Shown here piece after piece: positions 50,772 through 59,411 of a stretch of DNA of 64,000 bases (position 1 is the first letter of the stretch; every line of letters starts with the position of its first letter). A program made the translations under genes and the position numbers. The DNA is from Halorubrum salinarum. Its GTDB lineage: Archaea; Halobacteriota; Halobacteria; Halobacteriales; Haloferacaceae. The stretch is taken from the NCBI RefSeq assembly GCF_013267195.1, contig NZ_CP053941.1, forward strand, positions 1,922,001-1,986,000, read 5' to 3'. Under the pieces are notes generated by a model. That model did no database searches. It was given only the letters and a program-made list of their open reading frames with translations, and had not been told where the DNA came from.

Positions 50772-52172
50772 CTACTGGTTCAGCACGCTCGACCACTGGC
50801 TGGTGTACGTCGCCTGGTTCGGCTCGAAGGAGACGCGCTGGGTGATCGTCCCGTCGCGCTCCTGGAAGGCGTTCACGTACGCCTCCTCCAGCGACTGGCC
50901 GTATGCGTCGTTGAGGTACAGCGTGCCGGACGACGAGGCGCCGACGGTGTCGCCGACGGCGAGGTCGGCCATCGCCGGCCCCTGGAGCAGGTCCGAGGGC
51001 GCGGTCCGGAAGATGTAGCCGTTGTCCTCTAAGTCCGTCACGTTCGGGTCGGTCGAGGACGGCGAGATACCCACGACGCCGTTCGGGATGAACACCTGGT
51101 CCGAGACCTGGAGGTTGACGTTCGACGAGGCCGGGCCGACGACCGCGCCGAAACCGGCGTTGACGAGGGCGTTCGCGCCGGAGATCCCCGCCTGCGGGTC
51201 GGTCTGCGTGTCCTCGACTCTCGTCTCGACGTCGACGTTGATGCCGGCGTCGTTGACCTGGGTGGCCGCGAGCAGCGCGCCGTCGCGGATCGGGACGCCG
51301 AGCGGGCCGAGGTCGCCCGTCTCCGGCATCAACACGCCGATCCGGGCAGTGAACGAGTCGACGCCCACGGGGTCGGCCGCGGTCGCGTTCCGGTCCTCCT
51401 CGCTGAGCTCGTTCCCGAACTCGACGGTGTCGAGCGTGACGAGGTCGCCGTCCTGGAAGTCGATGATGTCGTAGGCCGCGGTCGCGATGTCGCCGTTGGC
51501 GTCGAAGTTGACGCTGGAGGACGCGCCCACGTAGTGGACGGGGTCGCCCCCGGCGACCGTCTCGACGGCCTCGGGCAGGTCCGCGGGGCCGAACTCCTCG
51601 CCGCCGGGGTTGGCGACGGTGCGGACGCGGTCGCGGATCGCCTGGCCGCTGTTCTCGCCCGCGGCGGTCGCCGCGAGGATCTCGACCGCCATCGCGTCGT
51701 ACGCCTGCGCGGTGAACACGCCCGGCTCCTCGCCGTACGCCTCCTGGTACGACTCGGTGAAGAACTCCGCGCCGGGGCCGCCCGCGGAGGGCGCGGTGCC
51801 GATGACGTTGTTCATGTCGTTGTCGACCTCGCCGGGCAGGTCGCTGTCGATGAGCCCGTCGGGGACGATGATGTCGAGGTCGGGCGCGCTGTCGGCGAAC
51901 TCCGAGTAGAAGTCGCGGAACAGCTGGATCCCGGACTGCGGGAACCCGACGACCATCACGGCGTCGGGGACGTTGTTCTGGTCCCCGCCGTCGCCGCCGT
52001 CGGACCCGTCGGATCCGTCCCCGCCGTCCATCCCGTCGCCGCCGTCGGACCCGTCGGATCCGTCCCCGCCGCCGCCGCCGTCACCGCTCTCCGTCGAGCA
52101 ACCCGCGAGCCCCGCAATGCCGACCGCGCCGGCGCCCTTGAGTACGTCGCGTCGCTGGATTCTTCGCTTCAT
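50772..52172 (-). CDS. Branched-chain amino acid ABC substrate-binding lipoprotein, circularly permuted LivK
   Basis: A 466-aa protein starting MKRRIQRRDVLKGAGAVGIA: Tat-type signal with lipobox Cys25, then a Gly-Asp-Ser linker to about residue 65. In normal LivK-type proteins the linker leads into the RIGVLMPxTG strand and the YTSQ...DAVMVVGFPQSG segment comes midway. Here the linker leads directly into QNNVPDAVMVVGFPQSGIQL (about 65-84), runs through the usual C-terminal half to GASSSVNFDANGDI and DTVEFGNE (about 253), crosses a new 20-residue linker, and only then begins FTARIGVLMPETGDLGPLG (274 on). It ends in YTSQWSSVLNQ. Both halves are intact and in frame. Convergent with livHMGF. A ttataa element is about 28 bp upstream of the ATG. 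Confidence 0.9.
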   Translation of the reverse strand: MKRRIQRRDVLKGAGAVGIAGLAGCSTESGDGGGGGDGSDGSDGGDGMDGGDGSDGSDGGDGGDQNNVPDAVMVVGFPQSGIQLFRDFYSEFADSAPDLDIIVPDGLIDSDLPGEVDNDMNNVIGTAPSAGGPGAEFFTESYQEAYGEEPGVFTAQAYDAMAVEILAATAAGENSGQAIRDRVRTVANPGGEEFGPADLPEAVETVAGGDPVHYVGASSSVNFDANGDIATAAYDIIDFQDGDLVTLDTVEFGNELSEEDRNATAADPVGVDSFTARIGVLMPETGDLGPLGVPIRDGALLAATQVNDAGINVDVETRVEDTQTDPQAGISGANALVNAGFGAVVGPASSNVNLQVSDQVFIPNGVVGISPSSTDPNVTDLEDNGYIFRTAPSDLLQGPAMADLAVGDTVGASSSGTLYLNDAYGQSLEEAYVNAFQERDGTITQRVSFEPNQATYTSQWSSVLNQ

Positions 52173-52382
52173 TCTGTGAGCGTATACCATACGAGCCGTT
52201 ATAAGTGTATCCACGGTCACAAATACCACAGCACCGGGATTCGGACGCGTCAGACCGGCTTCGTCGCGTCCGCGTGCGCTTTACCGACAGGTTCGCCGAT
52301 CGGCGGCCGGCCGCGAACGGCGCGTCGTACCCGCTCGCTGATAGGAGACTGGTCGTCGCCGCCGGGCGCGGTCGCGTCCGCC

Positions 52383-54041
52383 TCAGTACCCCTGCGCGTT
52401 CCCGTCCTTCCGGGGCTCCGTGGCGGCCGAGAGGACCCCGTCCCGGCTCCGCGCGATCTGGGCGCCGCCGAACATGACCGGCGAGAGCGTCCGCACGTCG
52501 TGGTCCTTGCGGACGAGCTTCGCCGCGGCGTCGTCGTCGAAGTGCGGCTCCAGCGCCAGTTCGCCGCTCTCGCGGTAGCGCCACCGCGGCTCGTCGAGCG
52601 CGCGCTGGAGCGGCATCCCGTAGTCGACGAGGTTGGAGATCACCTGGACGTGGCCCTGCGGCTGCATGTACCCGCCCATCACGCCGAACGCCGCCCAGTC
52701 GTCCTCGTCGAACCGGACGACGCCCGGGATGAGCGTGTGGAAGGGCCGCTTGCCGGGTTCGAGGCTGTTCGGGTGGTCCGGGTCGAGCGAGAAGGACGCG
52801 CCGCGGTTCTGTAAGGCGATGCCGGTGTCGCCGGCGACGAGCCCGGAGCCGAAGCCGGCGAACCGGGAGTTGATGTACGAGACGACGTTGCCCGCCTCGT
52901 CCGCGACGGTGAGGAGGACGGTGTCGGCGTCCTCGGCGTTCGCGTTCGGCACGCCGAAGGAGACGTCGTGCGAGGCCGTCTCGCCGACGCCCGCGGCGCG
53001 CTCGCTCGCCCACTCGCTCGACGCGAGCGGCGGGATCGACTCGTACTCGGGGTCGGTGATGTAGCGGTGCCCGTCGTGGAACGCCCGCTTCATCGCCTCG
53101 GCGAAGTAGTGGACGCGCTCGGGCGAGTCGTAGTCGTACTCGCCGGCGCCGAGTTCGCTCGCGACGTTGAGCGCTTCCAGGGCGATCAGTCCCTGGTTGT
53201 TCGGCGGGAGCTCGTACACCTCGGCGCCGTTGTAGCTGGTCGAGACGGGGTCCGGCCACTCGACCTCGAAGTCGGCGAGGTCGTCGACGGTCATGAACCC
53301 GCCCTGCGACTGGACCTCGTCGGCGATGGCCTCCGCGATCTCGCCCTCGTACACCACGTCGGCGCCCTCCTCGGCGATCCGCCGCATCGACTCGCCGAGC
53401 CGCGGGAGCGTCACCGTCTGCCCGACGCCCGGCGGCTCGCCGTCGAAGAGGAACGCCTCGCGGGCGTGGTCGTCGGTGAAGAGCGCGTCGGCGCTCGCCC
53501 AGTAGGAGGCGATGACCTCGGACACCGGGTAGCCCTCGGTCGCGTAGCGGATGGCGGGCGCGAGCGCGTCCGCGAGGGTGAGCCGGCCCAGCTCCTCGAC
53601 GGTGGCCTCCCAGCCGCGGGCCGTCCCGGGCACCGTGACCGCGTGCGGGCCGTAGAACGGCATCCCGGCCTCGCCGGCGTCGTCGACCGCGTAGCCGCCG
53701 TCGTCGGGGTAGTACGAGTCGGCGTCGTCGTCCTCGGCGAGCGCCGCCTTGACGTTCTCTATCGTCGCGTCTGCGGGGGCGCCGCCGCACGAGCGCATCG
53801 CGCCGACCTCGCCGTCGGCGGTCCGGTACAGCGCGAACACGTCGCCGCCGAGCCCGGTCGAGGTGGGCTCGACGACGTTCAGCGCGGCCGCGGTCGCGAC
53901 CGCCGCGTCGAACGCGTTCCCGCCCTCGCGGAGGACTTCGATCCCCGCCTCGCTGGCGAGCGGCTGGCTGGTCGCCACCACGCCGCGCTGACCGTACACG
54001 GTCGATCGGCGCGACGTGAACCGGTCTAAGTCTGGCTCCAT
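52383..54041 (-). CDS. ggt: Gamma-glutamyltransferase
   Basis: A 552-aa Ntn-type hydrolase. N-terminal motif EAGIEVLREGGNAFDAAVAT (about 31-50) and GLGGDVFALY. The autocleavage/catalytic Thr is in DADTVLLTVADEAGNVVSYI (near 375), followed by NSRFAGFGSG and the C-terminal GGYMQPQGHVQVISNLVDYG. No signal peptide, so it is cytoplasmic as written. It transfers or hydrolyses gamma-glutamyl groups. Haloarchaea use gamma-glutamylcysteine as main thiol, so its breakdown is a plausible role (inference). Confidence 0.92.
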   Translation of the reverse strand: MEPDLDRFTSRRSTVYGQRGVVATSQPLASEAGIEVLREGGNAFDAAVATAAALNVVEPTSTGLGGDVFALYRTADGEVGAMRSCGGAPADATIENVKAALAEDDDADSYYPDDGGYAVDDAGEAGMPFYGPHAVTVPGTARGWEATVEELGRLTLADALAPAIRYATEGYPVSEVIASYWASADALFTDDHAREAFLFDGEPPGVGQTVTLPRLGESMRRIAEEGADVVYEGEIAEAIADEVQSQGGFMTVDDLADFEVEWPDPVSTSYNGAEVYELPPNNQGLIALEALNVASELGAGEYDYDSPERVHYFAEAMKRAFHDGHRYITDPEYESIPPLASSEWASERAAGVGETASHDVSFGVPNANAEDADTVLLTVADEAGNVVSYINSRFAGFGSGLVAGDTGIALQNRGASFSLDPDHPNSLEPGKRPFHTLIPGVVRFDEDDWAAFGVMGGYMQPQGHVQVISNLVDYGMPLQRALDEPRWRYRESGELALEPHFDDDAAAKLVRKDHDVRTLSPVMFGGAQIARSRDGVLSAATEPRKDGNAQGY

Positions 54042-54146
54042 ACGAACCCGTCCGGCGCCCGGGAGAATAAACCACCGACCGGATCTATCCGGTGTCCAGA
54101 GCCCCTAACCGGACCGCTCCCGCGTTTGCTCCTCCGGTCCGGCGGT

Positions 54147-54452
54147 TCAGGAGTGTTTGGCTGCGAGGACCTCGATCTCGTCGATCTGGGGGTCCTCGAC
54201 GAACAGCTCGTCGGCCCGGTCCATCAGCTCGGCGGCGATCTCGCCGTCGAGGTGCGCCTGCCGGCCCTCCTCGTCGGGGAACGTGTCGAAGATGCCGAAC
54301 GTGGTCTCGTCGAGCCGCAGCGCGAACCACGTCGTCGTCTTCTCCTCGGCCTCGGCCGCCGGGAGCGCGCCTTCGAGGAACGCGGCCACCTCGTCGGCCT
54401 TCTCGGGCTTCGCTTCGAGCCGTGCCTGGAGCGCGTACTCGGAGTCGGACAT
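54147..54452 (-). CDS. Antibiotic biosynthesis monooxygenase-like (ABM) protein
   Basis: A 101-aa dimeric ferredoxin-like fold protein starting MSDSEYALQARLEAKPEKAD. It has the ABM pattern: first strand, AAFLEGALPAAEAE helix, TTTWFALRLDETTFGIFDTF strand pair and HLDGEIAAELMDRADELF helix. A quinol monooxygenase-like or heme-degrading role is possible. The ATG at 54452 gives the family length. Confidence 0.82.
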   Translation of the reverse strand: MSDSEYALQARLEAKPEKADEVAAFLEGALPAAEAEEKTTTWFALRLDETTFGIFDTFPDEEGRQAHLDGEIAAELMDRADELFVEDPQIDEIEVLAAKHS

Positions 54453-54548
54453 TCCAGTGGATCGGCGGGCTGGGAGCCGTAAAACACCCGTGACACCGGG
54501 GATCCGATCGGTCGCGGAGCGGGTCGTCGCGGGCACCGACGGGCCCGC

Positions 54549-54752
54549 TCACTCCTCGAACTCGGCGTAGTGGCGCACCAGTCCGCACTCGGGACACATC
54601 ACCGTCGTCAGCTCCTTGCGCTCGTTCATTCCCAGTTTACCGAGCAGCCCCGACCGCTTCTCGCCGGTCTTGACGTGCGCGTTCCAGGCGTCGCCCATGC
54701 TGAACTCGACCTCCTCCATCGTGACGCCGCAGTCGGGACAGCGGTGGTCCAT
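54549..54752 (-). CDS. Small zinc-ribbon protein, 67 aa
   Basis: Begins MDHRCPDCGVTMEEVEFSMG and has CPECGLVRHYAEFEE near the end: two CPxCG knuckles (Cys5/Cys8 and Cys53/Cys56) forming one zinc ribbon with a 45-residue insert containing LLGKLGMNERKELTTVM. A typical haloarchaeal mini zinc-finger protein; role unknown. Confidence 0.85.
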   Translation of the reverse strand: MDHRCPDCGVTMEEVEFSMGDAWNAHVKTGEKRSGLLGKLGMNERKELTTVMCPECGLVRHYAEFEE

Positions 54753-55116
54753 GAACGCGGAATCACGCGGCGGCCTGAAAACGATTGTCTCGACTGTCGT
54801 TCAGCGAGCAGTAGCCGCCAACCGCCCGGTGCGGCGGTCCCGAGTGGCCGGCGTCTCCGCGTGTGGGCCGGAGCGGTCGATGTCCCCTCGAGACGCGGCG
54901 GAACTCCGGCGTCGCTCGGACGACGCCGTCCTCTCAGCGGGCGACAGACGCGGTTCGCAGGCGTCGCTGGCTGCCTCGACACCCCGTGATCGAAAGTCGG
55001 CCTCGGCACTCATAGGGCTCGTCGTCGCCGGGTGCCGAGTCCGGCTCGGAGCGGTGGTTCGTCATCGGCCGCTCGTCGGTAGTCGCGCCGTCGAATAAAA
55101 GGATCCGGCCGCGCCG
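54753..55116. other. Intergenic region without a recognised gene
   Basis: No feature with clear support. A 70-codon minus-strand frame (54801-55013, starting MSAEADFRSRGVEAASDACE) is very rich in Arg, Ser and Ala and lacks a promoter. It is not preferred as coding. Confidence 0.4.
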
Positions 55117-55383
55117 TCAGTGCGACGAGCCGGCGTACTCGTTCCAGCGGTCGGTGCCGTTCGCGATCCGCCGGGTGTCGGACGGGTCGAACGTCGCCGC
55201 CGCGTTCGCGACCGCCTCGGCGGCGGTCGGGAGATCCTCGGCGTCGGTGGTCGCGCCGTCTTCGGTCGGACTGGTCGATGGACCCGATCGGTCGGTCGCC
55301 GGTTCGGTCTCCGTCGCCTCGCGCGTGCTCGGACCGCCGGGACCGGTCGTCGTCCCCGCCGTCGAGCGTGCGTCAGTCGTGTA
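55117..55383 (-). pseudogene. Possible remnant of a secreted or lipoprotein gene (Thr/Pro/Ser-rich)
   Basis: An open minus-strand frame without start codon has haloarchaeal codon bias: a Thr/Pro/Ser-rich spacer (STREATETEPATDR, SGPSTSPTEDGATT) followed by DLPTAAEAVANAAATFDPSD and RRIANGTDRWNEYAGSSH. Such spacers follow lipoboxes or precede anchors in exported proteins. Upstream the frame is blocked by TAG and no signal peptide is present, so the 5' part seems lost or frameshifted. Confidence 0.35.
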
Positions 55384-55508
55384 CTACGGGTGGCACGGGT
55401 CCGATAAGGAGCGTATCCTTCATAATTGTTTATGTTAGTGTGAGGATCGCCGGCCGGGGCGGACGGGGCGGGTCGACCGCGCCGCGGTCGGCGCGGTGCC
55501 GGGCCGCC

Positions 55509-56165
55509 CTACCAGGCCGACCACGCGGTGAGCGTCTCGTCGCGGGCGTACACCCGCTTGAGGTCCTTCGCGTAGGCGAGGTCGCCGGCGTGGTCGAGCT
55601 TCTCGTGGCGGTACTCGGGGGCGTCCTCGCGGATCTGGAGCCCCTCGACGGTGAACTCCTCGTCGCCGAACTCCGTCGTCTCGCCGACGGTGAACTCGTA
55701 GTCGCCGGGGACGTTCACCCGGAGCGAGCGCGTCTGGTCCGCGTCGCCGTCCTTCGGGTGGAGGGTGACCGGGACCGCGACGTTGTCGACCGCCCGGGTC
55801 CACAGCGTCTCCACGTCGGTGATGTCGGCCTCCTCGGCGCGATTCTCGGGGCCGAGTTCGATCCCCGTGATCCGCACCTGCATCAGCGCGTCGTCGGTGT
55901 CGACGACGAACTCCTCGCCGGTGGCCACGTCGCCCTCGGCGGGCACGTCCATCGTCGTCGTGAACGAGTCGCCGTCCTGCGAGACGACGATGGTCACGGA
56001 GACGGTCTCCTCCTCCGGAATCTCGGCCTTGTGGGTGTGGTCGCACTCGGTACAGCGGACGGTGGCCTGCCCGCCCGGGCTCAGGACCTCGTGGACGGTC
56101 GGCTCGGCGGGCGAACACGACGGACAGGGGAGCCCGACGCGCGCGCCGGCTTCGGTGTCGCTCAT
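55509..56165 (-). CDS. HVO_0476-family zinc finger protein
   Basis: A 218-aa protein. The N-terminal zinc ribbon has CPSC near residue 14-17 and RCTECDHTHKAEIPEEETVS near 38. The rest is beta-rich with ITGIELGPENRAEEADITDV and a long conserved ETLWTRAVDNVAVPVTLHP. The C-terminus has HEKLDHAGDLAYAKDLKRVY. I recall it as the haloarchaeal HVO_0476 family. The function is unknown; RNA binding or translation-related is speculation. Confidence 0.85.
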   Translation of the reverse strand: MSDTEAGARVGLPCPSCSPAEPTVHEVLSPGGQATVRCTECDHTHKAEIPEEETVSVTIVVSQDGDSFTTTMDVPAEGDVATGEEFVVDTDDALMQVRITGIELGPENRAEEADITDVETLWTRAVDNVAVPVTLHPKDGDADQTRSLRVNVPGDYEFTVGETTEFGDEEFTVEGLQIREDAPEYRHEKLDHAGDLAYAKDLKRVYARDETLTAWSAW

Positions 56166-56332
56166 TGGGCGCTCGTACCCGCCGCGCCCGTAAATATCCG
56201 CCCCTGTGGGGGCGGTGTGGGTCGCGCTCGCGTGGCGCGCGGCGGCGCCGTCGCGGTTCCGCGGCCGCGCGCGCGCCGCCGAGGCCGCGCGGTAAGGAAA
56301 CTGGTTTACCGGAGTCCGCGGAACGGTCGCCC

Positions 56333-57193
56333 ATGATAGTACCCGGGTCCAGCTCGCAGCAGCTCGCGGCCGCGCTCGCGGCGGAGACGGACCGGGCGCT
56401 CGCGACCCCGACGTACGACCGGTTCCCCGACGGGGAGGGGCTCGCCGCGGTGCCCGACTTCGACGCCAAGGAGGCCGTGATCGTCGCCGCGACCGACTCC
56501 GACGAGGCGTGGGTCGAACTGCTCCAGCTCCAGGACGCCGTCCGCGAGGCCGGCGCGGCAGACGTGACCACCGTCGTCCCCTATATGGGCTACGCCCGAC
56601 AGGACGCCTCGTTCGGCGAGGGGGAGCCGGTCTCGGCCCGCGCGATGGCGCGGGCGATCTCGACCGGCACCGACCGCGTCGTCCTCGTCAACCCCCACGA
56701 GGCGACCGTCGCCGACTTCTTCGAGGTCCCCGCCGAGGCGGTCGACGCCGCGGGCGCCCTCGCCGATCCCCTTCCCGACGACCTCGACGACCCCCTGTTC
56801 CTCGCGCCCGACGAGGGAGCGATCGACGTGGCCGCCACCGTCCGCGACGCCTACGGCGCCGGCGAGACGGACTACTTCGAGAAGCACCGCGACCGCGAGA
56901 CGGGCGCCGTCGCGGTGTCGCCCTCCGACGCGCCCGTCGCCGACCGCGACGTGGTCGTCGTCGACGACATCATCGCGACCGGGTCGACGATGAGCGAGTC
57001 GGTCGCGGTCCTCACCGACCGCGGCGCCGCGAGCGTGCTGACCGCCTGCGTCCACCCGGTCCTCGCGGCCAACGCGGTGACGAAGCTCCGCGCCGCCGGC
57101 GTCGACCGGATCGTCGGCAGCGACACCGTCGAGCGCGGCTGTAGCGTCGTCAGCGCCGCGCCCGCCGTCGCTGACGCGCTGGACTCTCCGTAA
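56333..57193 (+). CDS. prs: Ribose-phosphate diphosphokinase (PRPP synthetase)
   Basis: A 286-aa archaeal class III-type enzyme starting MIVPGSSSQQLAAALAAETD. PPi and ribose-5-phosphate motifs are PYMGYARQDASFGEGEPVSA near residue 83 and VVVVDDIIATGSTM, the PRPP-binding loop, near 205-218. It makes PRPP for nucleotides, NAD and histidine, and for the beta-RFAP synthase family. A ggtttacc TATA-like element is about 27 bp upstream of the ATG. Confidence 0.95.
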   Translation: MIVPGSSSQQLAAALAAETDRALATPTYDRFPDGEGLAAVPDFDAKEAVIVAATDSDEAWVELLQLQDAVREAGAADVTTVVPYMGYARQDASFGEGEPVSARAMARAISTGTDRVVLVNPHEATVADFFEVPAEAVDAAGALADPLPDDLDDPLFLAPDEGAIDVAATVRDAYGAGETDYFEKHRDRETGAVAVSPSDAPVADRDVVVVDDIIATGSTMSESVAVLTDRGAASVLTACVHPVLAANAVTKLRAAGVDRIVGSDTVERGCSVVSAAPAVADALDSP

Positions 57194-57197
57194 CGGA

Positions 57198-57761
57198 TCA
57201 CCCGTCGCCGATCTCGCGGATCTCCTCTGCCGGATTCCCGCCGACTACCGTCCGCGCCGGCACGTCGTCGACCACGACGGCGCCCGCGGCGACGACCGCG
57301 CCGTCGCCGATCTCGACCCCCGGCGTGATCACCGCCCGCCCGCCGATCCAGACGTCGTCGCCGACCGTGACGGGGTCGCCGAACTCCACCCCAGCCGCCC
57401 GCTCGTCGGGGTCGATCGGGTGGGTCGCGGTGTACACGTGGACGCCCGGCCCGAGCAGGCAGTTCTCGCCGAACGCGACCGGCGCCACGTCGAGGAAGAC
57501 GCAGCCGTAGTTCGCGAAGAAGCCGTCGCCGACGCCGACGTTGTACCCGTAGTCGCAGCGGAACGGCGGCGCGACGGTCGCGTCGCCGCGGACCTCGCCG
57601 AACAGCTCCCCGAGCAGCCGCTCGCGGCGGTCGGTCTCCGTCGGAGCGGTGGCGTTGTACCGGCGGCAGCGCTCCTGCGCGCGCCGCCGGTCGGCGACCA
57701 GTTCGGGGGCCGACGGGTCGTACGCCTCGCCGGCGAGCATCCGCTCCTTCTCGCGTCCCAT
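57198..57761 (-). CDS. Maltose/galactoside O-acetyltransferase-like hexapeptide protein
   Basis: A 187-aa left-handed beta-helix protein. The N-terminal Maa domain EKERMLAGEAYDPSAPELVA is followed by hexapeptide coils with FRCDYGYNVGVGDGFFANYG, the catalytic His in YTATHPIDPDERA, WIGGRAVITPGVEIGDGAVV and VPARTVVGGNPA. It uses acetyl-CoA to acetylate a sugar; the true acceptor is unknown. Convergent with prs, 4 bp apart. Confidence 0.9.
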   Translation of the reverse strand: MGREKERMLAGEAYDPSAPELVADRRRAQERCRRYNATAPTETDRRERLLGELFGEVRGDATVAPPFRCDYGYNVGVGDGFFANYGCVFLDVAPVAFGENCLLGPGVHVYTATHPIDPDERAAGVEFGDPVTVGDDVWIGGRAVITPGVEIGDGAVVAAGAVVVDDVPARTVVGGNPAEEIREIGDG

Positions 57762-57857
57762 ACGCCTCCCGGCGCGGCGAGCGACAAAAGGGCTGTCCGT
57801 CGCCGCGCCCGGGAGCGGAGAGGGGGCTGAGCGGCGGCCGGGCGGCGGCCGCCCGCC

Positions 57858-58985
57858 TCAGACGATCTTCATCATCCGCGTCTCGAACTTCCCGACGCGG
57901 ACGCGGACCCAGCCCGCGAGCTCGTCGTCGAGGGCGGGGTCGTCGGTGTCGACGCGCAGCGCGCGCACGTCGTCCAGCTTCGCCCGCGACGCGACGATCC
58001 GGAGGTCGCAGCGCCGGATCACCGCCGGCGAGATCTGGGGGTTGCCGCGGCCGAAGACGAACCCTTGCCCGCCGATGGGGGAGACGACGATCACGTTCTC
58101 CTCGCCGAGCGCGTCGAGGATTTCGGCCTCCGTCGCGTCGCGGACGATCACCTCGCCGTCGCGCCACACGTCCACGCCGATCGGCGACGGCTCGAACCCC
58201 AACTCGTCCTTGATCGCGCCCACGGTCGACCCCGGACCGAGGACGAAGGTGACGCCCTCGCCGTCGCGCTCGCGAACGTCGGCGGCGACGCCCTCAGCCA
58301 GCGACTCGACGGTCCCGCTCGCGGTCTGTTTCGACGACTGGAGGTCCTCGGCGACGGGGACGTGCGCGACGCCGCGCAGCGTCGGGCTCACCTCCCCCTC
58401 GCGGTACGCGTCCTCGTCGATGTCCATCACCTCGCGGCGCTCCGTCCGCGAGAACGAGGCGGCGACCTCGGCGGCGTCCTCCGGCGAGACCGCGAACACC
58501 GACGAGTACACCTTCACCCCGGCGGGGACGCCGAGCATCGGCACGTCGGTTCCCTCCAGCGCGCCCGCGACGTCCGCGGCCGTGCCGTCGCCGCCGACGA
58601 ATAAGACGAGGTCGACCGGAGCGGCGGTCCCGTCGCCGTCGACCGCGCCGTCCCCGTCGAGCCCGGCGAACGCCCGCACGACGGCGGTCGTGTGCGCCGC
58701 GGTCGTGTCGGTCGGTCCCGGCGCGTCGCCCTCGAAGGGGTCGACGACCCGCGCCGGCTCGAAGCCGGCCTCGCGGACGACGGACTCGCCCATCGGGTCC
58801 GCGGCCACCGACACGACGGCGTCGGACGCGACCGCGGCCAGTCGGTCCAGCGCGCGGCGCGCTCGCTCGGGCGCGCGCTGTTCCGCGCCGCGCTCGACCG
58901 CCTCCGCCACCTTCCCGTCGGTGCCCTTCAGCCCGACGCGGCCGCCCATGCCGGCGACAGGATTCACCGCGATCCCCACGTGCAT
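57858..58985 (-). CDS. ATP-NAD kinase family protein (AcoX-like)
   Basis: A 375-aa protein starting MHVGIAVNPVAGMGGRVGLK. The NAD-kinase superfamily GGDGT motif is in LVLFVGGDGTAADVAGAL near residue 133, followed by LGVPAGVKVYSSVFAVSPED. The C-terminal region has VSPIGGQGFVFGRGNPQISP, typical of the AcoX-like subgroup (COG3199). It phosphorylates NAD or a related metabolite; the specific substrate is not established. Confidence 0.88.
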   Translation of the reverse strand: MHVGIAVNPVAGMGGRVGLKGTDGKVAEAVERGAEQRAPERARRALDRLAAVASDAVVSVAADPMGESVVREAGFEPARVVDPFEGDAPGPTDTTAAHTTAVVRAFAGLDGDGAVDGDGTAAPVDLVLFVGGDGTAADVAGALEGTDVPMLGVPAGVKVYSSVFAVSPEDAAEVAASFSRTERREVMDIDEDAYREGEVSPTLRGVAHVPVAEDLQSSKQTASGTVESLAEGVAADVRERDGEGVTFVLGPGSTVGAIKDELGFEPSPIGVDVWRDGEVIVRDATEAEILDALGEENVIVVSPIGGQGFVFGRGNPQISPAVIRRCDLRIVASRAKLDDVRALRVDTDDPALDDELAGWVRVRVGKFETRMMKIV

Positions 58986-59411
58986 GCCCGACGTTCACCG
59001 CGCCGGCCTCTTAAGCGAGCCGCGTCCGGTCGCGGCGCGCGGGGGCCGCCCCCGGCGACCCGGTCGGTCGGTTCATAAAGCCCCTCAACACGCGGACACG
59101 GGAACCAACAGGCGTCCGCTCGTCGTCATAGACGCCGATGGAACGAGCCCGCCATCGGCGACGTCAGCCGCTCGTCTCACCGGGACTGGATCCCTCCCTC
59201 GGTAGCTGCCACACGCCCACGCCTTCCGGTCCCGTTTTCGAACCCCTGTGACGCAGTCTCGAGACCGTCCTCGGTCCCGCGCCGACGGACAGGCTTGGAC
59301 CGGTCGCCGCCGGCACCCAGACTGGTCGACGACGGCGGAGACCCCGTCCGCGTGGCGGCGGCGTCCGTCGGAGAATCAATACTTAAGACGCCCCCAGAAC
59401 AACCGCGAGAC
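58986..59411. other. Intergenic region with possible small transcript
   Basis: A ttcataaag TATA-like element near 59072 could direct plus-strand transcription. About 60 bp further is a perfect 9-bp hairpin, cgccgatgg with ccatcggcg (near 59130-59157). A 37-codon ATG frame starts inside it but lacks features of a protein. A small noncoding RNA is possible. Nothing else is seen before the TATA-like aatacttaa at 59378. Confidence 0.3.

Noticed and set aside
52383-54041. Possible permutation or truncation in gamma-glutamyltransferase, next to the permuted livK
   Set aside because: Its motifs are in normal order from GNAFDAAVAT to the catalytic Thr and C-terminal GGYMQPQGH.
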